Below are positions 42,854-52,472 of a stretch of DNA of 64,000 nucleotides, one piece after another. Both the position numbers and the translations under genes were made by a program. The stretch comes from Cytophagales bacterium Alg240-R148. GTDB lineage: Bacteria; Bacteroidota; Bacteroidia; Cytophagales; Cyclobacteriaceae. The stretch covers positions 811,001 to 875,000 of the forward strand of contig LS999827.1 of NCBI GenBank assembly GCA_900537185.1. The letters run 5' to 3'. Positions within the stretch are counted from its first letter, which is position 1; each line of letters starts with the position of its first letter. The notes under the pieces were generated by a model. That model was not told where the DNA came from. It saw nothing but the letters and a program-made list of their open reading frames with translations, and did no database searches.

Positions 42854-45382
42854 ATGATTCATGATTTAATAGGTGACTTTTTTGGTCACCTTTTTGTAAT
42901 TATAGCCTTTGTGGCTTCCATCTTTTCTGCAATTTCTTATTACATGTCTGTTGGCAAACCATTGGACGAAAACTTGTTTTGGAAGCGCTGGGGTAGAACT
43001 TTTTTTTATGTGCATGGTGCGTCGGTAATTGCCATTGTAGGCACACTGTTTCTAATTATCTACAACCATTATTTCGAATACCACTACGCATGGAGCCACT
43101 CTTCCAAGCACCTACCAGTAGAGTACATGATCAGTTGTTTTTGGGAAGGGCAAGAAGGTAGTTTTTTATTGTGGGCCTTTTGGCATGTTGTATTAGGCGT
43201 TGTTGTAATGAACACCAACCGGTTCTGGGAAGGGCCGGTGATGACCGTATTTGCATTGGTTCAAGCCTTTCTTGCTTCTATGATTCTAGGTGTGGTGATT
43301 CCGGGAATAGAATATAAAATTGGAAGTTCTCCATTTATTTTAATGCGCGACGCCATGGATGCCCCTATATTCCAGACCAACCCTAACTTCATTCCGGAAG
43401 ATGGTACTGGCTTGAATGCTTTGTTGCAAAATTATTGGATGGTTATCCATCCACCTACATTATTTTTAGGGTATGCTGCCATGTTAGTGCCGTTTTCCTA
43501 TTGCATCGCTGGTTTGTGGCTTAAAAAATTTAAAGAATGGGTAGGCCCAGCTATTCCCTGGACCATATTTTCTTCTGCCATTTTAGGACTTGGCATTTTA
43601 ATGGGTGGGTATTGGGCTTATGAAACCCTCAGCTTTGGCGGATATTGGAACTGGGACCCGGTGGAAAATGCCGTTTATGTGCCTTGGTTGGTTGGGGTAG
43701 CTTCCTTGCATACCATGATATTGTTTAGGAGCAACGCAACAGCCTTGAAGCTTTCCATCATTTTGACTATTGCCTCCTTTATTTTGATTCTGTATTCCAC
43801 TTTTATGACAAGAAGTGGGGTGCTCGGAGATGCATCTGTTCACTCGTTCACCGACCTTGGTTTGTCTGGTCAATTGTTAATTTATTTGGTCTTCTTTACG
43901 GTGTGGTCCATTGCCTTGTCCGTAGTTCGTTGGAAGGAAATTCCCAGCACACAAAAAGAGCTTTCCACCTATACCAAGGAGTTTTGGGTATTTATAGGGG
44001 CTGCTGTTTTATGCCTCATGGGCTTTCAAGTATTGGTGCCCACATCAATTCCAGTATACAACAGTTTTATGGGATTGTTTGGGATCGACTCCAACATTGC
44101 TCCGCCAGCCGATCCAGTGGTGTATTATTCTAAATTTCAACTTTGGTTTGCTGCCGCTGTTGCAATAATATCCGGAATAGGTCAATTTTTCTTTTGGAAA
44201 AATTTGGACAAGGCCGGCTTTATCAAAGCCGTACTGCCTTCGTTGATGCTCACGTTAATTGTAAGTGCATTGGGCATCGTTTTATCTGGAATCGGAGAAA
44301 TTTCCTTTATTGTTCTATTAACTGCGGCCATTTTCTTAATAATTTCAAACCTGAATGTTTTAATTAAAATTCTTAAGAAGAATCCAAAATTATCGGGTGG
44401 GGCCATTGCACATATCGGAATTGCCATGGTACTAATTGGAATTCTGTTTTCCAGTGGATATTCCACCGTAATCTCCTTGAACAACAGCGGACTTAAATTT
44501 TCTGACTCCAAAGACTTTAATAATGAAAACTTGTTGTTGTTCGTCAACGACCCTGTCAAAATGCAGGAATTCGAACTGACCTACCAAGGGGATTTTGTAG
44601 AAGACAGGCAATACAGAAGTTATTTCAATAAAACGGATTTAGAATACACCAACAACCTTTATAAGGTAGTTGCTAAAGCCAATTTAAAAGACAACGGTAC
44701 CACCTTGTATAAAAAGGGGGATACTTTAGAAATCTATCCAGAAAACACCTATTATAAAATTCAATATAAAAACGAATCTGGTGGCACCTTTTCTTTGTAT
44801 CCAAGGGCCCAGATCAATGAAGGAATGGGTGGCTTGTTGGCGTCTCCTGATATTAAAAGATTTGCTTCGAGAGATTTGTATACCCACATTTCTTCAATTC
44901 CAAACCCAGAAGAGCCCGTCAATTGGAGCGAACAAGAAGAAGTTACGGCTAAAATTGGAGAAAAATTTTTCATCAATGATTATGTGGCTGTGTTGGACAG
45001 CATCAACCCTGTCCAGACCATTGAAGGTGTCACCTTAAACGAGGGGGATATCGCCATAAAAGCAATGGTCAGAATTATGGGGGAAATTAAAGATTATTAT
45101 GTCGAACCAGTGTTTATTATAAAAGATAAAATGGCTGGGAGAATTGGGGATGAGGTATCTGATTTGGCTTTTAAAATCACCTTGCTGCACGTCCACCCTG
45201 ATACCAATGAATTTACTTTTGGCATTCAAACAAGACAAAAAAATTGGATCGTAATGAAAGCCTTAGAGAAACCCATGATCAATATATTGTGGATAGGAAC
45301 TTTGGTACTTATGTTCGGTTTTACGGTGTCTTTTGTAAGAAGGTTTACCGAATTCTTAAAATCTAGGAATACCACATCATGA
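42854..45382 (+). CDS. ccmF: Cytochrome c haem lyase CcmF
   Basis: Transfers haem from CcmE to apocytochrome c. The 842-residue protein is longer than E. coli CcmF (about 650) and has about fifteen hydrophobic segments in the first 590 residues, the WWD block GGYWNWDPVENAVYVPWL near residue 260, and conserved histidines in VIHPPTLFLGY and ASLHTMILF. A large C-terminal periplasmic domain (about 560-810) precedes a last helix. No ccmH or ccmG gene is visible nearby. Confidence 0.93.
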   Translation: MIHDLIGDFFGHLFVIIAFVASIFSAISYYMSVGKPLDENLFWKRWGRTFFYVHGASVIAIVGTLFLIIYNHYFEYHYAWSHSSKHLPVEYMISCFWEGQEGSFLLWAFWHVVLGVVVMNTNRFWEGPVMTVFALVQAFLASMILGVVIPGIEYKIGSSPFILMRDAMDAPIFQTNPNFIPEDGTGLNALLQNYWMVIHPPTLFLGYAAMLVPFSYCIAGLWLKKFKEWVGPAIPWTIFSSAILGLGILMGGYWAYETLSFGGYWNWDPVENAVYVPWLVGVASLHTMILFRSNATALKLSIILTIASFILILYSTFMTRSGVLGDASVHSFTDLGLSGQLLIYLVFFTVWSIALSVVRWKEIPSTQKELSTYTKEFWVFIGAAVLCLMGFQVLVPTSIPVYNSFMGLFGIDSNIAPPADPVVYYSKFQLWFAAAVAIISGIGQFFFWKNLDKAGFIKAVLPSLMLTLIVSALGIVLSGIGEISFIVLLTAAIFLIISNLNVLIKILKKNPKLSGGAIAHIGIAMVLIGILFSSGYSTVISLNNSGLKFSDSKDFNNENLLLFVNDPVKMQEFELTYQGDFVEDRQYRSYFNKTDLEYTNNLYKVVAKANLKDNGTTLYKKGDTLEIYPENTYYKIQYKNESGGTFSLYPRAQINEGMGGLLASPDIKRFASRDLYTHISSIPNPEEPVNWSEQEEVTAKIGEKFFINDYVAVLDSINPVQTIEGVTLNEGDIAIKAMVRIMGEIKDYYVEPVFIIKDKMAGRIGDEVSDLAFKITLLHVHPDTNEFTFGIQTRQKNWIVMKALEKPMINILWIGTLVLMFGFTVSFVRRFTEFLKSRNTTS

Positions 45383-46164
45383 AAAGATTAAGGGTTACTT
45401 TTATTGGATCTGGCAATGTGGCTTGGCACCTGGCTCCTGCACTAGAAAATGCAGGGATTCCAGTTAAAGAACTGTACAGTCCAAACATTAAAAATGCGGA
45501 GAAACTAGCAGAACACCTTTATGATGTAACCGTAAAAGAAAACCTGGATTTTAAAGATTCTGAACAAAAACTATTCATAATTGCCGTTTCAGACGATGCC
45601 ATAGAAAAAGTTGTAAGAGAACTAGTGCTTCCAGAAGGTTCCATTTTACTGCACACCTCAGGAACGCAGCCTATGCAGGTTTTGGAACAGGCTCAAGCTG
45701 GTTCCATAGGAGTTTTGTACCCTTTGCAAACTTTTAGTAAAGACAGAAAAATGAGTTTTGAAGCAATTCCATTTTGTTTGGAAGCTTCTGATCAAGATAC
45801 CTTGGAAACAATACGAAATATAGCAGGAAGCTTAACCAGCAGAGTCCATATATTGGACTCTGTAGAGCGAAAAAAAATACACGTAGCAGCTGTTATTGCA
45901 TGCAACTTCACCAACCACTTGTTAAGTATATCCAAAGACTTTTTAGAAGGGGAAGACTTGGATTTTGAAATATTAAAACCTTTGGTTTCTGAAACTTTGA
46001 GCAAGGCCCTTCAAGAAGAGCCAGATGCGGTTCAAACTGGACCGGCCAGAAGAAATGATTTGAAAACTATTGAACAACATGTTTCTATGTTGCAGCAACA
46101 CAGTACTTGGAAACAATTGTATGAAATAATTTCAAATGATATTATAAAAAAATACAAGGAATAA
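45379..46164 (+). CDS. Rossmann-like and DUF2520 domain protein
   Basis: A 261-residue soluble protein with an N-terminal NAD(P)-binding Rossmann fold (FIGSGNVAWHLAPALENAG) and a C-terminal helical domain with ACNFTNHLLSISKDFL and GPARRNDLKTIEQHVSML, typical of PF10728 (DUF2520). It overlaps ccmF by four bases (ATGA). In many Bacteroidota it follows ccmF, but its reaction is unknown; the fold suggests an imine- or keto-acid-reductase-like enzyme. Confidence 0.88.
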   Translation: MKRLRVTFIGSGNVAWHLAPALENAGIPVKELYSPNIKNAEKLAEHLYDVTVKENLDFKDSEQKLFIIAVSDDAIEKVVRELVLPEGSILLHTSGTQPMQVLEQAQAGSIGVLYPLQTFSKDRKMSFEAIPFCLEASDQDTLETIRNIAGSLTSRVHILDSVERKKIHVAAVIACNFTNHLLSISKDFLEGEDLDFEILKPLVSETLSKALQEEPDAVQTGPARRNDLKTIEQHVSMLQQHSTWKQLYEIISNDIIKKYKE

Positions 46165-46165
46165 T

Positions 46166-46699
46166 ATGTCTTCCCATCATGTTGTAAAAGAAAACCAAGA
46201 ACCAGCGTTGTTGTTTTGGGACATACAATCCATTGCTTACCATTCTTTTGCAGATTTGTTGGAATGGAACCCCCAATTAATTGCCTTTGAAAAAGATACA
46301 ATGGTTTTGGAGGGTTGGCAATTAGTAGCAGATACTATCCTTACACGCGATACCCTTTTGGACAACAGCCATGGGTTAGTGCCAATCGACCCTGATAACC
46401 ACATGTTGGAAATTCTTCAATTTCTAGCAAAAAAGAAGTTCTCACATGTCAATATTTTAAGTTCAAAGCCACTGCATACTATGCATCTAATTGAACAAAT
46501 TCATTGCAATATAGGTAGTAACATCTTAAGTGAAAATAGTATTTTTTATCAAATCTCTCCAGGTTTTAGCAAATGGTTTTCTGCAGGTACTTTTAAAATT
46601 CACCAACAAGATCAGCCCATCACAACCTGTATCCTAGAAGAAGATACACTATGGCATTATAAGGGAAAGCAGAAAGCTTGGTTGGAAGAGAGTAAATAA
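46166..46699 (+). CDS. Hypothetical protein in the ccm operon
   Basis: A 177-residue soluble protein that I do not recognise. It starts two bases after the DUF2520 stop, so it is probably co-translated. It has no signal peptide or membrane helix. In related organisms this position is often taken by a HAD phosphatase (KdsC-type) or Maf, but no DxD or Maf motif is present here. Hydrophobic strands alternate with short helices, and the C-terminal part (about 130-170) looks beta-rich. Confidence 0.7.
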   Translation: MSSHHVVKENQEPALLFWDIQSIAYHSFADLLEWNPQLIAFEKDTMVLEGWQLVADTILTRDTLLDNSHGLVPIDPDNHMLEILQFLAKKKFSHVNILSSKPLHTMHLIEQIHCNIGSNILSENSIFYQISPGFSKWFSAGTFKIHQQDQPITTCILEEDTLWHYKGKQKAWLEESK

Positions 46700-46790
46700 C
46701 ACAGGTATAAAATCCACCTACCCCTTACCCTTTTTTTAATTTTTCGATTTATATTGCAACACCGGCCAGTTACGCAAAAACAAAAACTAT

Positions 46791-47255
46791 ATGAAAAAAT
46801 TACTCTACATGGGTTGCTTATGTTGCTTGTTGGCCTGTGCTCAAAATTCCAAATTAAAAGAAGGCAACACGCCTGCTGGGACTTCCATCGAAGGCACTTG
46901 GCAGATTCTAAGCGCACAACAAATTACAGGTGATTCTAGTACAATCGATTTATTTGAAGGACAGAAGTTTATTAAAATCATTAATAAAACACACTTTTCC
47001 TTCTTGAGGCACGACCTCAATAAGGGGCAAGATAGTTTGGCAACCTTTGTTTCAGGAGGCGGACGTTATACTTTTAAGTCTGGTAAATACAAAGAACACT
47101 TGGAGTTCTGCACCGCGAGAAACTGGGAAGACAACCATTTTGAATTTGACGTAGAAATTAGAAATGACACCCTCATTCAAACCGGGATTGAGCGGATTGA
47201 AGCCCTTGGGGTAGACAGAAAAATAATCGAAACCTACGTTTTACTGAAAGAATAG
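46791..47255 (+). CDS. Lipocalin-like lipoprotein
   Basis: A 154-residue exported lipoprotein. The signal MKKLLYMGCLCCLLAC gives the lipid-attachment Cys at position 16. The mature part has the lipocalin-like opening IEGTWQILSA and a beta-rich body (KIINKTHFSFLRHD, GGGRYTFKSGKY, NDTLIQTGIER) resembling DUF4488-type proteins of Bacteroidota. Ligand unknown. It lies between the ccm operon and the GAF protein gene and appears monocistronic. Confidence 0.8.
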   Translation: MKKLLYMGCLCCLLACAQNSKLKEGNTPAGTSIEGTWQILSAQQITGDSSTIDLFEGQKFIKIINKTHFSFLRHDLNKGQDSLATFVSGGGRYTFKSGKYKEHLEFCTARNWEDNHFEFDVEIRNDTLIQTGIERIEALGVDRKIIETYVLLKE

Positions 47256-47298
47256 ATTCTAACTTAGAAGGTTGGACTTTGAATGCAAAAACTCTGGT

Positions 47299-47353
47299 TA
47301 ATGATTGTTTGCTTCTGAAAATTTCGTTAAAATGAAGTAGCAAACAATCATTA
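47299..47353. repeat. 15-base perfect inverted repeat upstream of GAF protein gene
   Basis: TAATGATTGTTTGCT at 47299-47313 is repeated in inverted orientation at 47339-47353, with a 25-base loop. No T run follows, so it does not look like a terminator. The right arm ends 11 bases before the ATG at 47365, so in RNA it would form a long stem next to the ribosome-binding region; as DNA it could be a regulator site. Confidence 0.7.
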
Positions 47354-47364
47354 CCTATTTGACC

Positions 47365-48738
47365 ATGAGCTTTTTACAAACCGTTATCAATTCAGGTGTA
47401 AACGAGGAAACTCCTCGTTATTTGAGAAATAAAATTGTTCTTTCCAATCAAATCTCTCTTTTTGTAGCCATTGTTGTTGCAATACCATTCTTTATCATTT
47501 CGCAACTTTACTTTCCTCCAATGGTTGTGATCCCTATAATTGGGTTTGTTGTAGCCATTGTTTCGATTCTTTTAAACCGAGCCAAATTGACTTTATTGGC
47601 CAGGTTAATGATCAGTGTGCTTCCCGTTTACTTAGGTACCTTTTATGGTGCTGGTTTGAATATGGTAGACGAAATGCCATTTGCGCATACTTGGATGATT
47701 ATGATGTCCTTTTCGCTTATTCCCGTTCTTGTGTTTGACATGAGAGAAAAAGCGATGGTCTTTATCGGCGCTATTATCAATATCATTCCATTCTTATTTT
47801 ACCAGAAAATTAGTGCCCTATACGAATTAGAAGGCATTGATAACTTGATGTTCCGAGAAGGCCCATTGGTATATATGACAATTTTTTCTGCCTATTTGGT
47901 TGGGTACATGGGGGTTAGTGTTTTGTCTTCTCAGATAAGTCGGTTAGAAAACGAGACTTCCAATCTATTGGTGGATATGGACAACAAGAATAAAGAATTG
48001 ATTGACTCCGAAAACGTTCTTAAAAATAAACTTTCAGAACTTGAATTGGCAAAAGTAGAAGAGGACAAAAGAAGTTGGTCTACAAAAGGTATTGCAGAAT
48101 TTTCTAATCTGCTTCGATCGGATGTAGATTTTAAAACCCTTTGCGACAAGGTTATTTCAAAGCTGGTACAATATGTTTCTGGCAACCAGGGCGGGCTGTA
48201 TACCATAGAAACTGAATACGACGAAAAGTTTATTAGTTTGCAGTCCAGTTATGCCTATGGACGCAAAAAATACAGTGAAAAAAGAATAGAAATTGGGCAA
48301 GGACTTTTGGGGCAAGCTTATTTAGAAAAAAGCAACCTCTACCTTAAAGAAATTCCAGAAGGTTATATTACCATTACATCCGGTTTAGGAGATGCAACCC
48401 CTAATTATTTACTAGTTGCACCCATGGTAATTAACGGGCAAGTGGAAGGTATTTTTGAACTGGCCTCTTTTTCTGAATTCGAACCACATGTCATTTCTTT
48501 TGTTAAGGAATTAGGAGAAGCAATGGCTGGAACGTTATCTAGTAAAAAACTGAGTGAACGAACCACTAATTTACTAGAAGAAACAAGGCAACAAACAGAA
48601 GAAATGAGGGCACAAGAAGAAGAAATGCGCCAAAATATGGAAGAACTCCAAGCCACCCAAGAAGAGATGCACCGAAAAGAACAGGAGTACGTAGATCGCA
48701 TCCAACTGCTGGAATCCAAATTAGGTACCCAGTTATAA
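47365..48738 (+). CDS. Membrane protein with GAF domain and C-terminal coiled coil
   Basis: A 457-residue sensor-like protein. Five or six helices lie in the first 185 residues, then a coiled-coil segment (about 190-230), a GAF domain (about 245-395) and a long E/Q/M-rich coiled coil (about 400-457; TEEMRAQEEEMRQNMEELQ). No kinase, cyclase or phosphatase domain follows, so signal output must be through a partner. Similar E/Q/M coiled coils occur in Cytophagales sensory proteins. The frame opens with a TTG at 47359; the ATG at 47365 is preferred. The J-domain protein gene follows nine bases later. Confidence 0.85.
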   Translation: MSFLQTVINSGVNEETPRYLRNKIVLSNQISLFVAIVVAIPFFIISQLYFPPMVVIPIIGFVVAIVSILLNRAKLTLLARLMISVLPVYLGTFYGAGLNMVDEMPFAHTWMIMMSFSLIPVLVFDMREKAMVFIGAIINIIPFLFYQKISALYELEGIDNLMFREGPLVYMTIFSAYLVGYMGVSVLSSQISRLENETSNLLVDMDNKNKELIDSENVLKNKLSELELAKVEEDKRSWSTKGIAEFSNLLRSDVDFKTLCDKVISKLVQYVSGNQGGLYTIETEYDEKFISLQSSYAYGRKKYSEKRIEIGQGLLGQAYLEKSNLYLKEIPEGYITITSGLGDATPNYLLVAPMVINGQVEGIFELASFSEFEPHVISFVKELGEAMAGTLSSKKLSERTTNLLEETRQQTEEMRAQEEEMRQNMEELQATQEEMHRKEQEYVDRIQLLESKLGTQL

Positions 48739-48747
48739 ACCCTTATA

Positions 48748-49536
48748 ATGTACGAACTATATTTATCTGTATTAGGGTTGCAAAAAGGTGCCTCACTAAA
48801 AGCAATTAAAAGCGCCTATAGAAAACTTTCGAAGTTATACCATCCGGATCTCAATACCGACCAAGAAGCGCATCAAAAGTTCATTGAAATAACGGAGGCC
48901 TATCAGTTCCTTTTGCGCTATTCAAAATCTACGCATTCCAGCAGCACAAAACAGACATCGTCCAATCAAAGTTTTGACTCTTGGAGGGCCGAAGCTCGAA
49001 ATTATGCAAAAAAAAGAGCTTATGAAGAAGCGCGTTTACAACAAACTTTGATGCGGAAAATTTTATTTTCTTTTAACACCCTGGCATTTGTTATTGCCTT
49101 TTTTAATGTTTTTTTGACGGTTGATTACTTGCTGCCAAAACTAGTGGGTATGCAAAAAATATCCCAAATTGAAAAGCTTATGGAAACCACCAGGCAATAT
49201 GCCATTCATAAAAATGATGCAGTAGAATTTGAAGATTTTGATATGCTTTTTAAGGCAAACTATGTCTTTGGAAAAATTGATGTGATGCAAGCGCAAGTAG
49301 AGCGCACTAGGTTTTTAAAAGTACCTGTGGCTGCCATTTTTCAAATCAATGGCAGAATGGTTCGGTTTGAACAGGCCTATGGAATTTACCATAATTTTGG
49401 AATTATTATCCCGCTCAGTTTATTAGGACTCTTTTTATACCACTATGTATTCAGAACCATTGAAAACAAGTTTACAATGGCCCTCGTATTATTTTTATCG
49501 TTTGCCTTTCAGCTCTCTCTCTACTTTATGAACTAA
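48748..49536 (+). CDS. J-domain membrane protein
   Basis: A 262-residue protein with an N-terminal DnaJ domain (1-60) with the HPD motif in SKLYHPDLN that stimulates Hsp70. It lacks the Gly/Phe and zinc-finger parts of DnaJ. The rest holds three hydrophobic segments (about 104-130, 211-230, 240-260), so it is membrane-bound with the J-domain presumably cytoplasmic. It follows the GAF protein gene by nine bases, implying co-expression. Its stop overlaps the convergent rfbA stop by four bases. Confidence 0.87.
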   Translation: MYELYLSVLGLQKGASLKAIKSAYRKLSKLYHPDLNTDQEAHQKFIEITEAYQFLLRYSKSTHSSSTKQTSSNQSFDSWRAEARNYAKKRAYEEARLQQTLMRKILFSFNTLAFVIAFFNVFLTVDYLLPKLVGMQKISQIEKLMETTRQYAIHKNDAVEFEDFDMLFKANYVFGKIDVMQAQVERTRFLKVPVAAIFQINGRMVRFEQAYGIYHNFGIIIPLSLLGLFLYHYVFRTIENKFTMALVLFLSFAFQLSLYFMN

Positions 49537-50399
49537 ATTTCTTTAATTAAGTTTTTAAGATACATGCCATAACCGCTTTTTTCGAGTGGGGCCGCAATTT
49601 TAAGCAATTGTTCGGAATCAATAAATCCCATTCTGTAAGCCACTTCTTCTATACATCCTATTTTCTGACCTTGTCTTTCTTCAATTACTTGAACAAACTG
49701 GCCCGCCTGCATTAAAGAAGCAAATGTACCCGTATCCAGCCAGGCAGTGCCCCTACTTAATTTTCCTACTTTTAGACTGCCACTTTCCAAATAATATTTA
49801 TTCACATCCGTAATTTCCAATTCCCCTCTAGGGCTTGGTTTGATGTTTTTTGCTACCTCTAAAACAGAGTTGTCATAAAAATAAAGCCCTGGAACGGCAT
49901 AATTACTTTTTGGGTTTTCCGGTTTCTCTTCGATAGAAACCGCTATGTTATTTCGATCGAATTCCACTACTCCATAACGCTCCGGATCATTCACGTGGTA
50001 GGCAAAAACAACTCCTCCTTTTGGCTGGTTATTTTCTTGCAACAATTCGATTAAGCCTGAACCGTAGAAAATGTTGTCTCCAAGTATCAAAGCTGCAGCA
50101 TCCTCCCCTACAAAATCTTCTGCAATAATAAACGCCTGAGCAAGACCTTCTGGATTCTCCTGAACTGCATATGAAAATTCACAGCCTATTCTAGATCCAT
50201 CTCCAAGCAATTTCTCAAACAATGGCAAATCATGTGGAGTAGAAATAATTAAGATCTCCTTGATTCCAGCCATCATTAGGGTTGACAAAGGATAGTAAAT
50301 CATAGGTTTGTCGTAAACAGGCATCAATTGTTTGCTCACTGCCAAAGTCAATGGGTGCAAACGAGTACCTGAGCCTCCTGCCAATATTATACCTTTCAT
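49533..50399 (-). CDS. rfbA: Glucose-1-phosphate thymidylyltransferase
   Basis: Makes dTDP-glucose from glucose-1-phosphate and dTTP. A 288-residue enzyme of normal length with the nucleotide-binding [30 protein letters not shown] start, then [32 protein letters not shown] and [10 protein letters not shown]. Last gene of the minus-strand cluster ugd-uxs-galE-rfbB-rfbA. Confidence 0.95.
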   Translation of the reverse strand: MKGIILAGGSGTRLHPLTLAVSKQLMPVYDKPMIYYPLSTLMMAGIKEILIISTPHDLPLFEKLLGDGSRIGCEFSYAVQENPEGLAQAFIIAEDFVGEDAAALILGDNIFYGSGLIELLQENNQPKGGVVFAYHVNDPERYGVVEFDRNNIAVSIEEKPENPKSNYAVPGLYFYDNSVLEVAKNIKPSPRGELEITDVNKYYLESGSLKVGKLSRGTAWLDTGTFASLMQAGQFVQVIEERQGQKIGCIEEVAYRMGFIDSEQLLKIAAPLEKSGYGMYLKNLIKEI

Positions 50400-50403
50400 G
50401 CTT

Positions 50404-51453
50404 TTATCTTTTTTCGTAATGACTATCGTAATAATCTTGATAAGACCCAGAAGTAACGGATGTTAACCAATCTTCATTTTTCAAATACCAGTCTACTGTC
50501 AACTCCAACCCTTCTTCAAACTGTAAAGAAGGCTCCCAGCCTAATTCTTTCATTATTTTATTGGCATCAATTGCATACCTCAAATCATGACCAGCTCTGT
50601 CTGTAACATAGGTAATCAATTGAGCCGAAGTGCCTTTTTCTCTTCCCAACTTTTTATCCATAACGGTACATAACAAATGGACTATGTCAATATTTTTCCA
50701 CTCATTAAACCCGCCAATATTATAGGTTTCACCTAACTTTCCTTCATGGAAAATCGTATCAATCGCTCTAGCGTGGTCTACAACATACAACCAATCTCGA
50801 ATATTTTCCCCTTTGCCATAAACAGGCAGTGGCTTGTTGTTTTTTATGTTGTTGATCATCAACGGCAATAATTTTTCAGGAAACTGGTACTCTCCGTAAT
50901 TATTAGAACAATTGGAGATTTTTATTGGCATCCCATAAGTATTTTCATAAGCCCGCACAAAATGGTCTGAACTAGCTTTAGAAGCAGAGTAAGGCGACTT
51001 AGGGTCGTACGGGGTGTCTTCTAAGAAAAACCCGCCGTCGTCTAGCGAACCGTATACTTCGTCGGTTGAAATGTGGTAGAATATTTTCCCGTTAAAATCG
51101 TCTTTCCAAAGGTCCTTAAAAGCATTCAATAAATTTGCTGTACCCAAAACATTGGTCATTAAAAATTCATTTGGATTGGTAATGGACCTATCGACATGGG
51201 ACTCTGCTGCGAGATGAATAACCGCATCAAAACGGTATTCGTTGAACAAAGCATGCATCCTTTCCCCATCTACGATGTCTTCCTTAAGAAAATGATAATT
51301 CGCCTTTTTCTCAATATCCGTTAAGTTGTTGAGGTTGCCCGCATAGGTGAGTTTATCCAAATTATAAATCTCATAGTTCGGGTATTTATTCACAAAAAGC
51401 CGTACAACATGGCTTCCAATAAAACCAGCACCGCCAGTAATTAATATTCTCAT
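50404..51453 (-). CDS. rfbB: dTDP-glucose 4,6-dehydratase
   Basis: Converts dTDP-glucose to dTDP-4-keto-6-deoxyglucose. A 349-residue SDR enzyme with [27 protein letters not shown], the DEVYGSL and [10 protein letters not shown] blocks (YxxxK), and [13 protein letters not shown]. The longer frame from 51522 starts with a TTG and reads into galE; the ATG at 51453, overlapping the galE stop by four bases, is the start. No rfbC or rfbD is present here. Confidence 0.95.
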   Translation of the reverse strand: MRILITGGAGFIGSHVVRLFVNKYPNYEIYNLDKLTYAGNLNNLTDIEKKANYHFLKEDIVDGERMHALFNEYRFDAVIHLAAESHVDRSITNPNEFLMTNVLGTANLLNAFKDLWKDDFNGKIFYHISTDEVYGSLDDGGFFLEDTPYDPKSPYSASKASSDHFVRAYENTYGMPIKISNCSNNYGEYQFPEKLLPLMINNIKNNKPLPVYGKGENIRDWLYVVDHARAIDTIFHEGKLGETYNIGGFNEWKNIDIVHLLCTVMDKKLGREKGTSAQLITYVTDRAGHDLRYAIDANKIMKELGWEPSLQFEEGLELTVDWYLKNEDWLTSVTSGSYQDYYDSHYEKR

Positions 51454-52472
51454 TTTTTTAAAGTTTTTTCCCAATTCCAAGCATCTTTTAAAGCATCGGA
51501 CAACGAAAGTTCGGTTTTCCAACCCAAATCTTGGTTGGCTTTGGTTACATCTGCATAAATTTCAGGAACATCCCCTGCCCTTCTTGGCCCAATTTCGTAG
51601 TTCAATTTTTCTCCTGTTACTTTTTCAAAAGTCTCCACTACTTCCAGTACCGAGTTGCCTTGTCCGGTACCTGCATTGATGGTATCTAAAAAACCAATAG
51701 CTTGTTTATCCAAGTGCAACAACGATTTCACATGTGCTTTCGCCAAGTCCACCACGTGTATAAAATCTCTTACATTTGATCCATCCTTGGTAGCGTAATC
51801 ATCTCCAAAAATTGTAAGCTTGTCGCGCAATCCCGCAGCTGTTTGGGTTACGAACGGAACTAAGTTGCTGGGCACCCCTAAAGGAAGTTCACCAATTTTC
51901 GAGCTTGAATGTGCTCCTATTGGGTTAAAATAGCGCAACAACATAGATTTTATATTGGCTCCACTTTTTACAACATCCGTAATAATGTCTTCACAAATTT
52001 GTTTGGTATTGCCATAAGGCGATTCCGCCTTTTTTATAGGTGTTTGTTCCGTAACAGGAAGGACATCGGGTATGCCATATACCGTACACGAAGAAGAAAA
52101 CACAAAATTTTCTATGTGGTGGTGTTTCATCATCTCCAATACCAGCACGAGAGAACCAACATTATTTTGGTAATATTTGAGTGGGTTTTGTACCGACTCC
52201 CCTACTGCCTTGTACGCTGCGAAATGAATGACACCCTCTACTTTGCCTTCAATTTTGAGGACATTATTTAAGAACTCCCAGTCGTTGCAATCTCCTTCGT
52301 AAACTTTTATTTTCGAGCCAATGATGCTTTCAATTCCAAGGATTGCACTTTTCTCTGAATTCGAAAAATTATCGATTACAATTGGCGTATACCCTGCCCT
52401 GTGCAGTTCTACAACTGTATGCGACCCAATATACCCAGCGCCTCCGGTTACTAAAATCTTACCCTTGCCCAT
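51450..52472 (-). CDS. galE: UDP-glucose 4-epimerase
   Basis: Interconverts UDP-glucose and UDP-galactose with tightly bound NAD. A 340-residue SDR protein with TGGAGYIGSHTVVEL, DNFSNS, HFAAYKAVGESVQNPL, SSSCTVYG and SPYGNTKQICED (YxxxK), plus RYFNPIGAH and RDFIHVVDLAKAH. It follows uxs without a gap. Confidence 0.95.
   Translation of the reverse strand: MGKGKILVTGGAGYIGSHTVVELHRAGYTPIVIDNFSNSEKSAILGIESIIGSKIKVYEGDCNDWEFLNNVLKIEGKVEGVIHFAAYKAVGESVQNPLKYYQNNVGSLVLVLEMMKHHHIENFVFSSSCTVYGIPDVLPVTEQTPIKKAESPYGNTKQICEDIITDVVKSGANIKSMLLRYFNPIGAHSSSKIGELPLGVPSNLVPFVTQTAAGLRDKLTIFGDDYATKDGSNVRDFIHVVDLAKAHVKSLLHLDKQAIGFLDTINAGTGQGNSVLEVVETFEKVTGEKLNYEIGPRRAGDVPEIYADVTKANQDLGWKTELSLSDALKDAWNWEKTLKK

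Noticed and set aside
47299-47353. Inverted repeat read as a terminator for the lipocalin-like gene
   Set aside because: No T run on the plus strand after the stem and a 25-base loop; it is closer to the next gene than to the previous stop.
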